Positions 1 through 6,043 of a stretch of 11,452 nt of DNA are shown here, piece after piece (the stretch's first letter is position 1; every line of letters starts with the position of its first letter). The stretch is from Lentisphaeria bacterium (GTDB taxonomy: Bacteria; Verrucomicrobiota; Lentisphaeria; Victivallales; UBA1829), in the NCBI GenBank assembly GCA_017540385.1, contig JAFYBD010000170.1, positions 1 through 11,452 of the forward strand. The letters are read 5' to 3'. The notes under the pieces were generated by a model. That model did no database searches. It had not been told where the DNA came from and was given only the letters and a program-made list of their open reading frames with translations. Made by a program: the position numbers and the translations under genes.

Positions 1-612
1 CACGGTCCCCTTCACGCGGACGGCGTTCACGAGCACCTCGGAACCGCGTTCGGCATGGATGCCCTGCGCGGCGAGGCGACGGATGAGGTCGGCGGGGGAT
101 ATCATCTGTGCGCGGAGCCACACGGATGGACGTGATGCGAGGCCGTGGAGCCACGCCTGACGGCTGGACTCCGGCACTTCGTCAGGCATCCAGTCCGGCA
201 CCAGGTCGTAGTAATCCAGGTCGACGTCCGCGTTGGTCACCGCGAGGATGCGTTCGAAGGGGTCTTTGATCGCCACCAGCGCATCCGGCGCGACGTTGCT
301 CCAGAACGGGAACACGGCGCACGTGGGATCGTCGGCGGCGAGTGCGGCGGAGAGCGCCGGGCCGGTGAGACCTTCCTGAGACAGGTCGAATATCTTTTCG
401 AGGCAGCCGCGCCAGCGGAAATAGGCGAAAACGCAGCCGGAGATGGCGCGGCGGTCGCGGGAGCCGTACTTGTGATTGTTGCGGTAGAACTCCGCGAGGA
501 ATTTATCGGCGGGCGTTCCGTGCTCGACGAGCTCTTTCTGCGCCTGGATGCACGTCTCCAGACACGTCATGGCGAGCGTCTTCAGTTTGTTCCCGGCCAG
601 ACCTTCCAGCAT
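1..612 (-). CDS. RsmB/Sun-type 16S rRNA (cytosine-C5) methyltransferase, N-terminal part (cut by window edge)
   Basis: A reading frame open from the ATG at 612 to base 1 gives 204 codons without a stop; the C-terminal catalytic part lies outside the window. Residues 1-75 look like the NusB-like RNA-binding domain of the RsmB/Sun family, with the hallmark stretch G50-S-R-D-R-R-A-I-S followed by an aromatic/Arg run ending RWRG at 66-69. Residues 137-170 match the segment that leads into the methyltransferase domain (V-P-D-W, then S-V-W-L-R). Family members use S-adenosylmethionine to methylate a cytosine of 16S rRNA in the cytoplasm. The start follows the ispF stop by 24 bases; a GGAAAGG ribosome-binding site lies 11 bases upstream, and ispF's own TGA is the upstream in-frame stop. 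It is probably co-transcribed with ispF. The methyltransferase motifs and paired catalytic cysteines cannot be checked here, so a related Nol1/Nop2/Sun paralogue is possible. Confidence 0.72.
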   Translation of the reverse strand, partial: MLEGLAGNKLKTLAMTCLETCIQAQKELVEHGTPADKFLAEFYRNNHKYGSRDRRAISGCVFAYFRWRGCLEKIFDLSQEGLTGPALSAALAADDPTCAVFPFWSNVAPDALVAIKDPFERILAVTNADVDLDYYDLVPDWMPDEVPESSRQAWLHGLASRPSVWLRAQMISPADLIRRLAAQGIHAERGSEVLVNAVRVKGTV

Positions 613-636
613 AATCGGCAGAGCCTTTCCGTTCGA

Positions 637-1128
637 TCAGGCCTCGTCACGCGGGAAGAGGAGGACCGCAGCATGGGCCTCGATGGCCTGGCAGTGCCCC
701 ACGGAGTCCAGCCCTTCGGCCGTATTCGCCTTGATGGAGACATGGTCGGCGCCGACCCCGAGGATCTTCGCCAGCGCCTCCCGCATCTGCGGGACGTACG
801 GCGCGAGCTTCGGCTTCTGCGCGATGATGGTGATGTCGGCGTTGCCGATGCGCCAGCCCTGGAATTCCGGCAGGGCGAGCGTCTTGCGGAGCAGCGTCTC
901 GCCGGACGCGCCCAGATACTGCGGATCGTCGTCCGGGTAATGCTGTCCGATGTCGCCGAGGGCGAGCGCGCCGAACATGGCGTCGATCAGGGCGTGAACC
1001 GGCGCGTCGGCGTCGCTGTGGCCGTCAAGCCCGGTCTCGTTCGGGATGTGACAGGTGCAGAGCATCAAATCGCGTTCCGGCGCCATGCGGTGCACGTCGT
1101 AGCCGATTCCGATTCGGAAATCTTTCAT
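637..1128 (-). CDS. ispF: 2-C-methyl-D-erythritol 2,4-cyclodiphosphate synthase
   Basis: This 163-residue protein has the usual length for IspF, the MEP-pathway enzyme. It cyclises CDP-methylerythritol 2-phosphate to methylerythritol cyclodiphosphate, releasing CMP, in the cytosol. The N-terminus carries the family motif G-Y-D-V-H (9-13), with metal ligands D11 and H13. The H-S-D-A-D segment (37-41) and H45 follow, H45 being the likely third zinc ligand, and then the A-L-G-D-I-G loop and the P-D-D-D stretch. Near the C-terminus V-S-I-K-A-N-T-A-E-G-L matches the conserved V-N-V-K-A-T-T-T-E-x-L nucleotide-binding segment. All key residues appear intact. GGAG sits 11 bases before the ATG at 1128. 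The gene lies 57 bases downstream of the PpiD-like gene and 24 bases upstream of the rRNA methyltransferase gene, with no clear terminator between, so one operon is likely. ispD, a frequent partner, is not in the window. Confidence 0.96.
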   Translation of the reverse strand: MKDFRIGIGYDVHRMAPERDLMLCTCHIPNETGLDGHSDADAPVHALIDAMFGALALGDIGQHYPDDDPQYLGASGETLLRKTLALPEFQGWRIGNADITIIAQKPKLAPYVPQMREALAKILGVGADHVSIKANTAEGLDSVGHCQAIEAHAAVLLFPRDEA

Positions 1129-1185
1129 TCGTTCCAGTTCTCCGTCTCTGAGAGATAATTGGTTGATTGGGGTTGCGCCCCGCCG

Positions 1186-2838
1186 TCAGTCCTGGGCCTG
1201 GCCGCGACGGAAGACGTGCGCGGATTCGATCACCCAGTCCTGCAGACCGCGGGACACGATGTCCTGCTTGCGGTATTTCAGCTCGAGTTCAAGCGATTCC
1301 TTCTGTTCGGCGATCTCCTCGGCGGTCGCGTCGGTGTGCGCGGTCACGAAGACGAAGACCGGGAACCCGTACTGCTTGTCCGGGGCGGAGAGTTTGCCCA
1401 CGTCGGTCGTCAGGATGGCGTTCACGGCGGGCATGTACGGCGCGGCCTCGATGTCGAGGCGCGTGCGCTGGAGTTCGTCCTGGAACGTGCCGTGCAGGGA
1501 CTTCACGAGGTCTTCGATCTCGGCGGGAGCGTCCTTGAGCTCCGCGAACTTCAGGCTGAACTGCGCGGAGGCTTCGTCCGCGAGAGCGTTCTCCTTGTGG
1601 GCAACCACGCGTTCGCGGGCGACGTCCTTCACGTCCTCGAACGGCTGGATCACGGACGGACGGCGCGCGGTCATCAGGAACATCGAAATGCCGTCCGCTC
1701 CGGTCATGAGGTTGGTGTAGGAGCCGGTGTTCTTCAGGATGGAGACGGCCTCGACCAGCTGGTAGTCGATGTGCAGTTCCTCGTTGGACGCGGTCCGGGA
1801 GGTGAGGTTCTTGAGCTCGACGATCTTCATGCCGGCCTTTTCGGCTTCCTCGCGGAAGAGCTTCTGCGGGTCGGCCTGATAGGCTTCCTTGTCGGCGCGG
1901 ATGGCCTCGCGGAACGACTTGTTGAACGCACGCGCCTTCGCCTCGGCGTCGGCGGTCTCGATCGTGGTCTCAAGTTCCTTGCGGATGGCGTCCTTCGCCT
2001 CTTCAAACGTCTGATCCGTGCCGTCTTCCTTGTGGAACGAATGTTCGTTGGCCTCGAAGTAATCCTTCATCTGCTCCTCGGTCACCTCGTTCTTCTTCAC
2101 GGTGTAGGCCGCGAAGGCGAGCAGACCGTCGGATTCCGGTTCGCTCATGAAGTACGACGGGTTCGCCGTGTAGAAATCCTTCACCTCGGCGTCCTCGACC
2201 GTGACTTCGTCCTTGAACGACTCGGGATCGAACGTGATGAGGTGGTACGTGATCTTCTGCAGCAGGGCTGCGATCGCGGCATCCGCCTCGCCTGCGGGCA
2301 CGATCACGCTGCCGACGGTCGCCATCGGGACCTTCTGCATGCGGATCATGGAGCGGACGGCCTCCTCAAGGTCGGCATAGCCGAGCCCGTTGGGCGCGAG
2401 ATAATATTCCTTGTACTTCGCATAGAGTTCGGGCGAGAACTTGCCGTCCTGCTGGAACGAGGGAAGCGTATGGATGACTTCGGCGACTTCACGGTCGCTG
2501 GCCTGGATGTTCATCACGTCGGCGGCCTTCAGCAGCAGCGCGGCCTGGAACGACGCGTCCTCGTCGAGCGAGGAGACGCGCGCCGGAGAAACGCCGTAGG
2601 AAGCGCCGCGGACCATGGACGTGAACTCGCGGGCATTGCCGACGTCGGCGTAGGTCACGGCATGGCCGAGCACGTCGCCGTACTTCGAATTGGGACCGAT
2701 ATTTCCGCCGAGCAGCAGGGAACCGTCCACGCCCGGGGTGAAGAACCACACGAACGAGACGATGACGATTGCGGTGAAAATGGCAAATGTAACTTTTCCG
2801 TGCTTGACCAGCACGTTGTTCATTTTTTGAATAATCAT
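1186..2838 (-). CDS. Membrane-anchored SurA/PpiD-like periplasmic chaperone without a recognisable parvulin domain
   Basis: The 550-residue protein has a short cytoplasmic N-terminus, one transmembrane helix at about 17-34 (V-T-F-A-I-F...V-W-F-F) and a large, charged, mostly helical periplasmic part. This is the layout of PpiD, which helps newly exported proteins fold at the inner membrane. Residues 53-75 resemble the 'G-xx-V/I-t-xx-df' start of the SurA_N fold. The stretch 127-171 (S-F-Q-Q-D-G-K-F-S-P-E-L-Y, later Y-A-D-L-E-E-A-V-R, then Q-K) is typical of SurA/PpiD N-domains. In the 197-500 region I do not see parvulin prolyl-isomerase motifs, so it may act only as a chaperone. The start at 2838 is preferred to the Met at codon 6 because a GAGG site precedes it at suitable distance and a good promoter lies just upstream. 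It is divergent from the ankyrin gene and probably heads the operon with ispF. Confidence 0.72.
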   Translation of the reverse strand: MIIQKMNNVLVKHGKVTFAIFTAIVIVSFVWFFTPGVDGSLLLGGNIGPNSKYGDVLGHAVTYADVGNAREFTSMVRGASYGVSPARVSSLDEDASFQAALLLKAADVMNIQASDREVAEVIHTLPSFQQDGKFSPELYAKYKEYYLAPNGLGYADLEEAVRSMIRMQKVPMATVGSVIVPAGEADAAIAALLQKITYHLITFDPESFKDEVTVEDAEVKDFYTANPSYFMSEPESDGLLAFAAYTVKKNEVTEEQMKDYFEANEHSFHKEDGTDQTFEEAKDAIRKELETTIETADAEAKARAFNKSFREAIRADKEAYQADPQKLFREEAEKAGMKIVELKNLTSRTASNEELHIDYQLVEAVSILKNTGSYTNLMTGADGISMFLMTARRPSVIQPFEDVKDVARERVVAHKENALADEASAQFSLKFAELKDAPAEIEDLVKSLHGTFQDELQRTRLDIEAAPYMPAVNAILTTDVGKLSAPDKQYGFPVFVFVTAHTDATAEEIAEQKESLELELKYRKQDIVSRGLQDWVIESAHVFRRGQAQD

Positions 2839-2892
2839 GGGGTATCCGACCTCTGGTTGCTATCAATGATTAAAATGAAAATACAAACCCTT

Positions 2893-2920
2893 AATTTACC
2901 TCCAAAACTCAAAATGTCAA
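2893..2920 (-). promoter_or_regulatory. Sigma70-type promoter for the PpiD-like gene (and probably ispF)
   Basis: On the minus strand a consensus TTGACA (2920-2915) is followed after 16 bases by TAAATT (2898-2893). Transcription would start near 2886, giving a leader of about 48 bases before the ATG at 2838. This is the strongest match in the AT-rich divergent spacer. Confidence 0.65.
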
Positions 2921-2923
2921 GAG

Positions 2924-2967
2924 CCGGGCGGGAAAAGTCCGAGAAATAATCGCCGGAAACCGCCCGG
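2924..2967. repeat. 8-bp GC inverted repeat next to the -35 element of the divergent region
   Basis: CCGGGCGG (2924-2931) and CCGCCCGG (2960-2967) are perfect inverted arms separated by 28 bases. The left arm starts four bases from the TTGACA of the minus-strand promoter. No T-run follows on either strand, so it does not look like a terminator. It may be an operator or a cruciform-prone site; the function is unknown. Confidence 0.4.
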
Positions 2968-3022
2968 AGCAGTATGATTCGCGTCCCGACCGTCAAAATC
3001 CTCATCTTTTTCAAGTTTTCGC

Positions 3023-3051
3023 TTGATTTCCGCCTTGTTTCAAAGTATAGT
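3023..3051 (+). promoter_or_regulatory. Sigma70-type promoter for the ankyrin gene
   Basis: TTGATT (3023-3028) and TATAGT (3046-3051) are separated by 17 bases. A start near 3058 leaves a leader of about 40 bases. A small dyad, TCAAG (3011-3015) and CTTGA (3022-3026), overlaps the -35 box and could be a repressor site. The position supports the downstream ATG at 3097 as the true start, because the possible upstream ATG at 2974 lies before this promoter. Confidence 0.65.
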
Positions 3052-3096
3052 ATAAGTGATTATTTTTCTCGAACCTCTCCCGGAGGACCGTACAAC

Positions 3097-4536
3097 ATGC
3101 TCAAATCCGCTTTCCATGCTTTCCTGCTCATAGCGGTCGCGGCGCTCGCCACCGCGGCCAAGCCCGTCGTTCTGACGCCCCAGGAGCGTTTCGACAAGCT
3201 CGCCGAACACACAACGTTCGGAGAACCCGAGCTCGCCGAACTCCGCGCCATCATGGAGCTGGTGAAGGAACGGAAATCGGACGAAGCGAACAAGGACGGT
3301 GACGGACTCGACTGCACGTTCTGCCCCGACGCCCTGACCTGGTACCTCTCCACCAACGATTTGTTCGACGAATTCATCTTCCTCGTCGATCACAAGGCCG
3401 ACTTCGGGATCAAGGACGAGAACGGCATGACGCTCCTTCAGGAGGCGTGCAAAGGCGGTCACGTCGACATCATCGAATTCCTCATCCATCACGGCGGCGA
3501 GGTCAATCTCCCCGACAAACGAGGCCGTTCGGCCATTCACTACGCCCTCATGGGGCACAACCCCGAACTCGTCCTTTACCTCCTCGAACACGGCAGCGAC
3601 CCGAACAAGCGCACCATCCGCAACGAGACCCCGCTTCACTTCGCGGCGAAATACACCTCCCGCCAGGAGCTCGAGACCCTCGTCGAACACGGCGCCAGCA
3701 TCAAGGCCATCAACTGGACGCTCGTGGAGAACCTGATTGATCAGCGCAACCGTCAGGACAAACTCTACTACGACTCCGATGAAAAGCATATCGCCTCCCT
3801 GAAGAAGGCCCTCGGACTCAAGACCCCGGAATCCCTCGAGGAGGATTTCGAGGATGAGGAAGAGGTCGAGGCGCCCCGCTACGAGGAAGTCGACGACGAT
3901 GACGACGATGGCGGCGAACGCTACGTCGAGGCCGAAGCCTCCTCCGACGCCCCGAAGAAGGCCCCCTCCTCCTCCGATAAGAAGTCCGGCACCATCGCAA
4001 ACATCGAAGACATCCCGTTCTACCTCCTCCCCCGCGACGTCAACGACGCCGCGACCGTCGACGGCCTGACCGCGCTCCATTATGCGGCGCAGAACGGCAG
4101 CCTCGACATCATCAAGTACCTCGTCGAACACGGCGCGGACATTTCCGCCCAGGACTACGAGCAGAGCCGCTCCGTCATCCATTTCGCCGCGGAGAACGGC
4201 GACATCGAGTGCATCAAGTACCTCTCGGAACACGGCGCCGATCTGCAGGATAAGGACGCCAACGGCGCCACGGCGTTCCACTACGCCGTCATGGCGAACA
4301 ACCTCGAGGCGGTCAAATACTTCGTCACGAAGAAACTCGACTATACCGCGAAAGACAACCGCGGTTGGACCGCCATGCACTACGCGGCGAACGGCGGCGC
4401 GCTCGACGTCATGAAGTATCTCATTGCGAAAGGCCTCAACATCAACGAGCTGAACGATCGCAAGCGCACCCCGCTCTTCTTCGCCAGAGAGCACCACGAT
4501 CTCCGCCAGTTCATGATCTCCAAGGGCGCGAAATAA
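3097..4536 (+). CDS. Secreted ankyrin-repeat protein with two arrays joined by an acidic linker
   Basis: The 479-residue protein starts at 3097, with GGAGG ten bases upstream. A longer in-frame start at 2974 is rejected because it precedes the promoter and would bury the signal peptide. Residues 1-21 form a Sec signal peptide (basic M-L-K, hydrophobic core, A-T-A-A end). A degenerate repeat covers about 76-107 and clear ankyrin repeats cover about 108-141, 142-173 and 174-206. A disordered linker (about 207-318) includes a Glu/Asp-rich patch at 247-280 with six consecutive Asp, then a Ser/Lys stretch. A second array of about five repeats (321-479) has good helix signatures such as T-A-L-H-Y-A and Y-L-V-E-H-G-A-D. 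Ankyrin arrays bind proteins; I see no enzymatic domain. An N-K-D-G-D-G-L-D stretch (65-72) and a CxxC (73-76) precede the first array. It is monocistronic, with its own promoter and terminator. Its partner is unknown; a periplasmic location is most likely. Confidence 0.85.
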   Translation: MLKSAFHAFLLIAVAALATAAKPVVLTPQERFDKLAEHTTFGEPELAELRAIMELVKERKSDEANKDGDGLDCTFCPDALTWYLSTNDLFDEFIFLVDHKADFGIKDENGMTLLQEACKGGHVDIIEFLIHHGGEVNLPDKRGRSAIHYALMGHNPELVLYLLEHGSDPNKRTIRNETPLHFAAKYTSRQELETLVEHGASIKAINWTLVENLIDQRNRQDKLYYDSDEKHIASLKKALGLKTPESLEEDFEDEEEVEAPRYEEVDDDDDDGGERYVEAEASSDAPKKAPSSSDKKSGTIANIEDIPFYLLPRDVNDAATVDGLTALHYAAQNGSLDIIKYLVEHGADISAQDYEQSRSVIHFAAENGDIECIKYLSEHGADLQDKDANGATAFHYAVMANNLEAVKYFVTKKLDYTAKDNRGWTAMHYAANGGALDVMKYLIAKGLNINELNDRKRTPLFFAREHHDLRQFMISKGAK

Positions 4537-4564
4537 GCTCCCGCAAATCCTTTTGTCTTGCTCC

Positions 4565-4592
4565 GGACGGCCTCCGCGCCGTCCTTTTTTTT
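4565..4592 (+). terminator. Rho-independent terminator of the ankyrin gene
   Basis: A perfect 7-bp stem GGACGGC (4565-4571) / GCCGTCC (4578-4584) with a 6-base loop is followed directly by eight T (4585-4592). It begins 29 bases after the ankyrin stop codon. Confidence 0.92.
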
Positions 4593-4607
4593 CGGCGAAA
4601 ACAAAAA

Positions 4608-4664
4608 GGGTATCTCAAAAAAACGACGCGAAAAGACGCCGAATACCAATTTTTAGAGGTACCC
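4608..4664. repeat. Imperfect 9-bp inverted repeat between converging genes
   Basis: GGGTATCTC (4608-4616) and GAGGTACCC (4656-4664) are inverted with one mismatch across a 39-base spacer, and each arm is followed by a run of seven A. It lies between the ankyrin terminator and the flavodoxin terminator. The purpose is unknown; it may add structure to read-through transcripts. Confidence 0.35.
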
Positions 4665-4687
4665 AAAAAAAGGCGGAAAACGCCGCC
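4665..4687 (-). terminator. Rho-independent terminator of the DUF3793-flavodoxin operon
   Basis: On the minus strand GGCGG (4687-4683) and CCGCC (4676-4672) form a 5-bp stem with a 6-base loop, followed directly by seven T (4671-4665). It lies about 58 bases past the flavodoxin stop. Confidence 0.75.
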
Positions 4688-4744
4688 AGGGTCCACTGCA
4701 CAAAACCCGGAGACGCTTTCCGCCGGAAACTGCGCCGAAGCTGC

Positions 4745-5236
4745 TCAGAGATGCTGTTTCAGCTGTTCGACCCACGCCCCGATCCGGGACGAAGTCTTCT
4801 CCGATTCGTTGTTGTCGTCGAGGGCGAGCCCGCAGAACATGTTCCCCTCTTCGGCGACGGAGGAACTGTGCCCGTAGCCCTCGGACGACGTCTGCCCGAT
4901 GAGCGTCGCCCCCTGCCCTTTCGCCTTCTGCGCGAGGATGCCCATCGCGTCGCAGTAAGTGTCCGCGAATCCGCTCTGGTCGCCGAGACCGAACACGGCC
5001 GCGAGCTTCCCTTTCAGGTCGGCATGTTCCAGCAGGCCGATCTTCGCGGCCCAGTCGTCCTGCAGTTCGCCGACACCCCAGGTGGAACTCCCCAGGATCA
5101 GCAGATCCGCCTGAAAATCCGCAGCCGTGGCGTTTGAGATGTTGATTGCCTGCACGCCGAACGCAGCCGCGATTTCCGCTGCGGCGCTCTCGGTCGCGCC
5201 CGTCGTGCTTCCGTAGATGACTTTTACGTTTGCCAT
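4745..5236 (-). CDS. fldA: Flavodoxin (long-chain type)
   Basis: This 163-residue protein is a small cytosolic FMN electron carrier. The FMN phosphate loop is S-T-T-G-A-T (10-15). The 50s loop holds W53 in S-S-T-W-G-V-G, and the 90s loop reads G-L-G-D-Q-S-G-F-A-D (83-92). The segment 111-141 (T-L-I-G to G-L-A-L-D-D) is the insertion that marks long-chain flavodoxins, and the final helix ends W-V-E-Q-L-K. The residue at the position of the tyrosine that normally stacks on FMN is F90; E. coli FldA has Tyr97 there by my own alignment. The start at 5236 has AGGAG ten bases upstream, inside the DUF3793 gene. The two genes overlap by 13 bases, so their translation is probably coupled. Long-chain flavodoxins donate electrons to radical enzymes, pyruvate-flavodoxin systems or nitrogenase, or replace ferredoxin under iron limitation; which applies here cannot be read from the window. 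Confidence 0.95.
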   Translation of the reverse strand: MANVKVIYGSTTGATESAAAEIAAAFGVQAINISNATAADFQADLLILGSSTWGVGELQDDWAAKIGLLEHADLKGKLAAVFGLGDQSGFADTYCDAMGILAQKAKGQGATLIGQTSSEGYGHSSSVAEEGNMFCGLALDDNNESEKTSSRIGAWVEQLKQHL

Positions 5237-5865
5237 TGTTGTATGACTCCTGTTGTCGGGTTGATGTGGGATATGTGTTGGAAAAATGCCTGCGGGTCGC
5301 CGCAGACATTCAGAAGACTCTCCGCCGCGGTTTCGATCCTGCGGTACAGGCGCATCCGCACCAGGGATTCGCCCGCGTCGCCGTAAACCGCCCAGCGGCC
5401 ATGCTCCACCGGAGTCCGCGGCAGGTTCGCCATGAATCCGGAAACGTCCTTCGCCGGGTAGCCGAGGAAAACGCCGACTTCATGCGGCAGCCCGCCCCCG
5501 GCACGGAAACGCCGTCCGAGCTGTGCGAGCAGCCCGGCGCAGTCGGCAGTCATATCGTATCCGCATTTCTCCAGGATCGCGCGACTGTCGGGTTCGCCCA
5601 ATGCTGCCGCCATCGTGTCCGCGTGGTAGAACAGCACCAGCGAACTCTCCGCCTCAACAAGCAGTTCCACATAGTCGAGCTCCAGGATGCGCAGGATGTC
5701 GCGCCGGTGCAGGCATACCGGGGTGCCCTCCGGGCTCGCGGCCATGAAACAGCGCCTCACGCGCAGCAGTTCGCCGGGTTTCACCCCGCGCCGGACCGCC
5801 GCGGTCTTCCGCAACAGGAACCGCAGGAGGTCCGTCTTGTGTAAAATGCAGACATTCGGGATCAT
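5224..5865 (-). CDS. DUF3793 family protein
   Basis: The 213-residue protein resembles DUF3793, an uncharacterised cytosolic family that I recall from anaerobes, often beside flavodoxin or iron-uptake genes. The recognisable core is S-R-A-I-L-E-K-C-G-Y (94-103), then L-P-H-E-V-G-V-F-L-G-Y-P (126-137), then D-V-S-G-F-M (140-145). No signal peptide, membrane helix or catalytic motif is visible; C39, C51, C101, C109 and C188 are scattered. I chose the ATG at 5865 over the in-frame ATG at 6039. The extra 58 residues are rich in codons rare elsewhere here (AGA, AGG, TTA, TTG), resemble no family, and lie within hairpins of the leader. The ribosome-binding site at 5865 is weak (TTAGG, about 12 bases away). 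The 3' end overlaps the flavodoxin start by 13 bases, which suggests a shared function. The biochemical role is unknown. Confidence 0.82.
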   Translation of the reverse strand: MIPNVCILHKTDLLRFLLRKTAAVRRGVKPGELLRVRRCFMAASPEGTPVCLHRRDILRILELDYVELLVEAESSLVLFYHADTMAAALGEPDSRAILEKCGYDMTADCAGLLAQLGRRFRAGGGLPHEVGVFLGYPAKDVSGFMANLPRTPVEHGRWAVYGDAGESLVRMRLYRRIETAAESLLNVCGDPQAFFQHISHINPTTGVIQQWQT

Positions 5866-5923
5866 AACTTTGTTTAACCTAACTTTGAAATAACAAGGAT
5901 GGCTCCGGTGAACAATCGCCAGG

Positions 5924-5957
5924 AAAAACGAAACGCCGTCCCGAACCGGTTCCGGCG
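5924..5957 (-). terminator. Possible attenuator hairpin in the DUF3793-flavodoxin leader
   Basis: On the minus strand CGCCG (5957-5953) pairs with CGGCG (5938-5934). An inner GAA/TTC stem with a CCGG tetraloop sits inside, leaving a 4-base bulge on one side. The stem is followed directly by TTTCGTTTTT (5933-5924). The bulge and interrupted T-run make it weaker than the other terminators here. It sits 58 bases before the start codon, where a conditional terminator would be expected. Confidence 0.38.
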
Positions 5958-5975
5958 GTCCTTCAGTCAGGACCG
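5956..5975 (-). other. Perfect 7-bp hairpin in the leader
   Basis: CGGTCCT (5956-5962) and AGGACCG (5969-5975) are perfect arms around a 6-base loop. No T-run follows, so it is not a terminator. It overlaps both CCGCCG copies that can pair with the upstream CGGCGG, so it competes with or stacks on those alternative stems. Confidence 0.5.
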
Positions 5976-6026
5976 GCGGCAATCTGTTCGCACCCAAAAC
6001 CGCCGATTTCCGCACGAAACATTCGA

Positions 6027-6043
6027 ACGCATGTCTCATGCGT
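6027..6043 (-). other. Perfect 7-bp hairpin with triloop in the leader
   Basis: ACGCATG (6027-6033) and CATGCGT (6037-6043) flank a 3-base loop. The ATG that would begin the longest DUF3793 reading frame (6039) lies in this stem, which argues that this ATG is not a translation start. Confidence 0.5.

Noticed and set aside
145..1158. Long plus-strand reading frame of 337 codons
   Set aside because: It is antisense to ispF and the RsmB-like gene, is Arg/Val/Gly-rich with no recognisable domain, and has no ribosome-binding site; a shadow of GC-rich coding DNA.
1159..2949. Plus-strand reading frame of 596 codons
   Set aside because: It is the reverse complement of the PpiD-like gene, low in complexity (Leu/Val/Arg/Gly/His) and with no fold or motif; it even spans the divergent promoter.
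2974..3096. 41-residue N-terminal extension of the ankyrin protein
   Set aside because: It starts upstream of the promoter, lacks a ribosome-binding site and would hide the signal peptide that begins at 3097.
3040..4497. Minus-strand reading frame of 485 codons opposite the ankyrin gene
   Set aside because: Its sequence is the mirror of ankyrin codons, with repeated Val/Leu/Asp/Gly patterns and no independent motif.
5866..6039. 58-residue N-terminal extension of DUF3793 from the ATG at 6039
   Set aside because: Codon use differs from the rest of the gene, no family resemblance is visible, and the segment overlaps leader hairpins including the one that contains the ATG.
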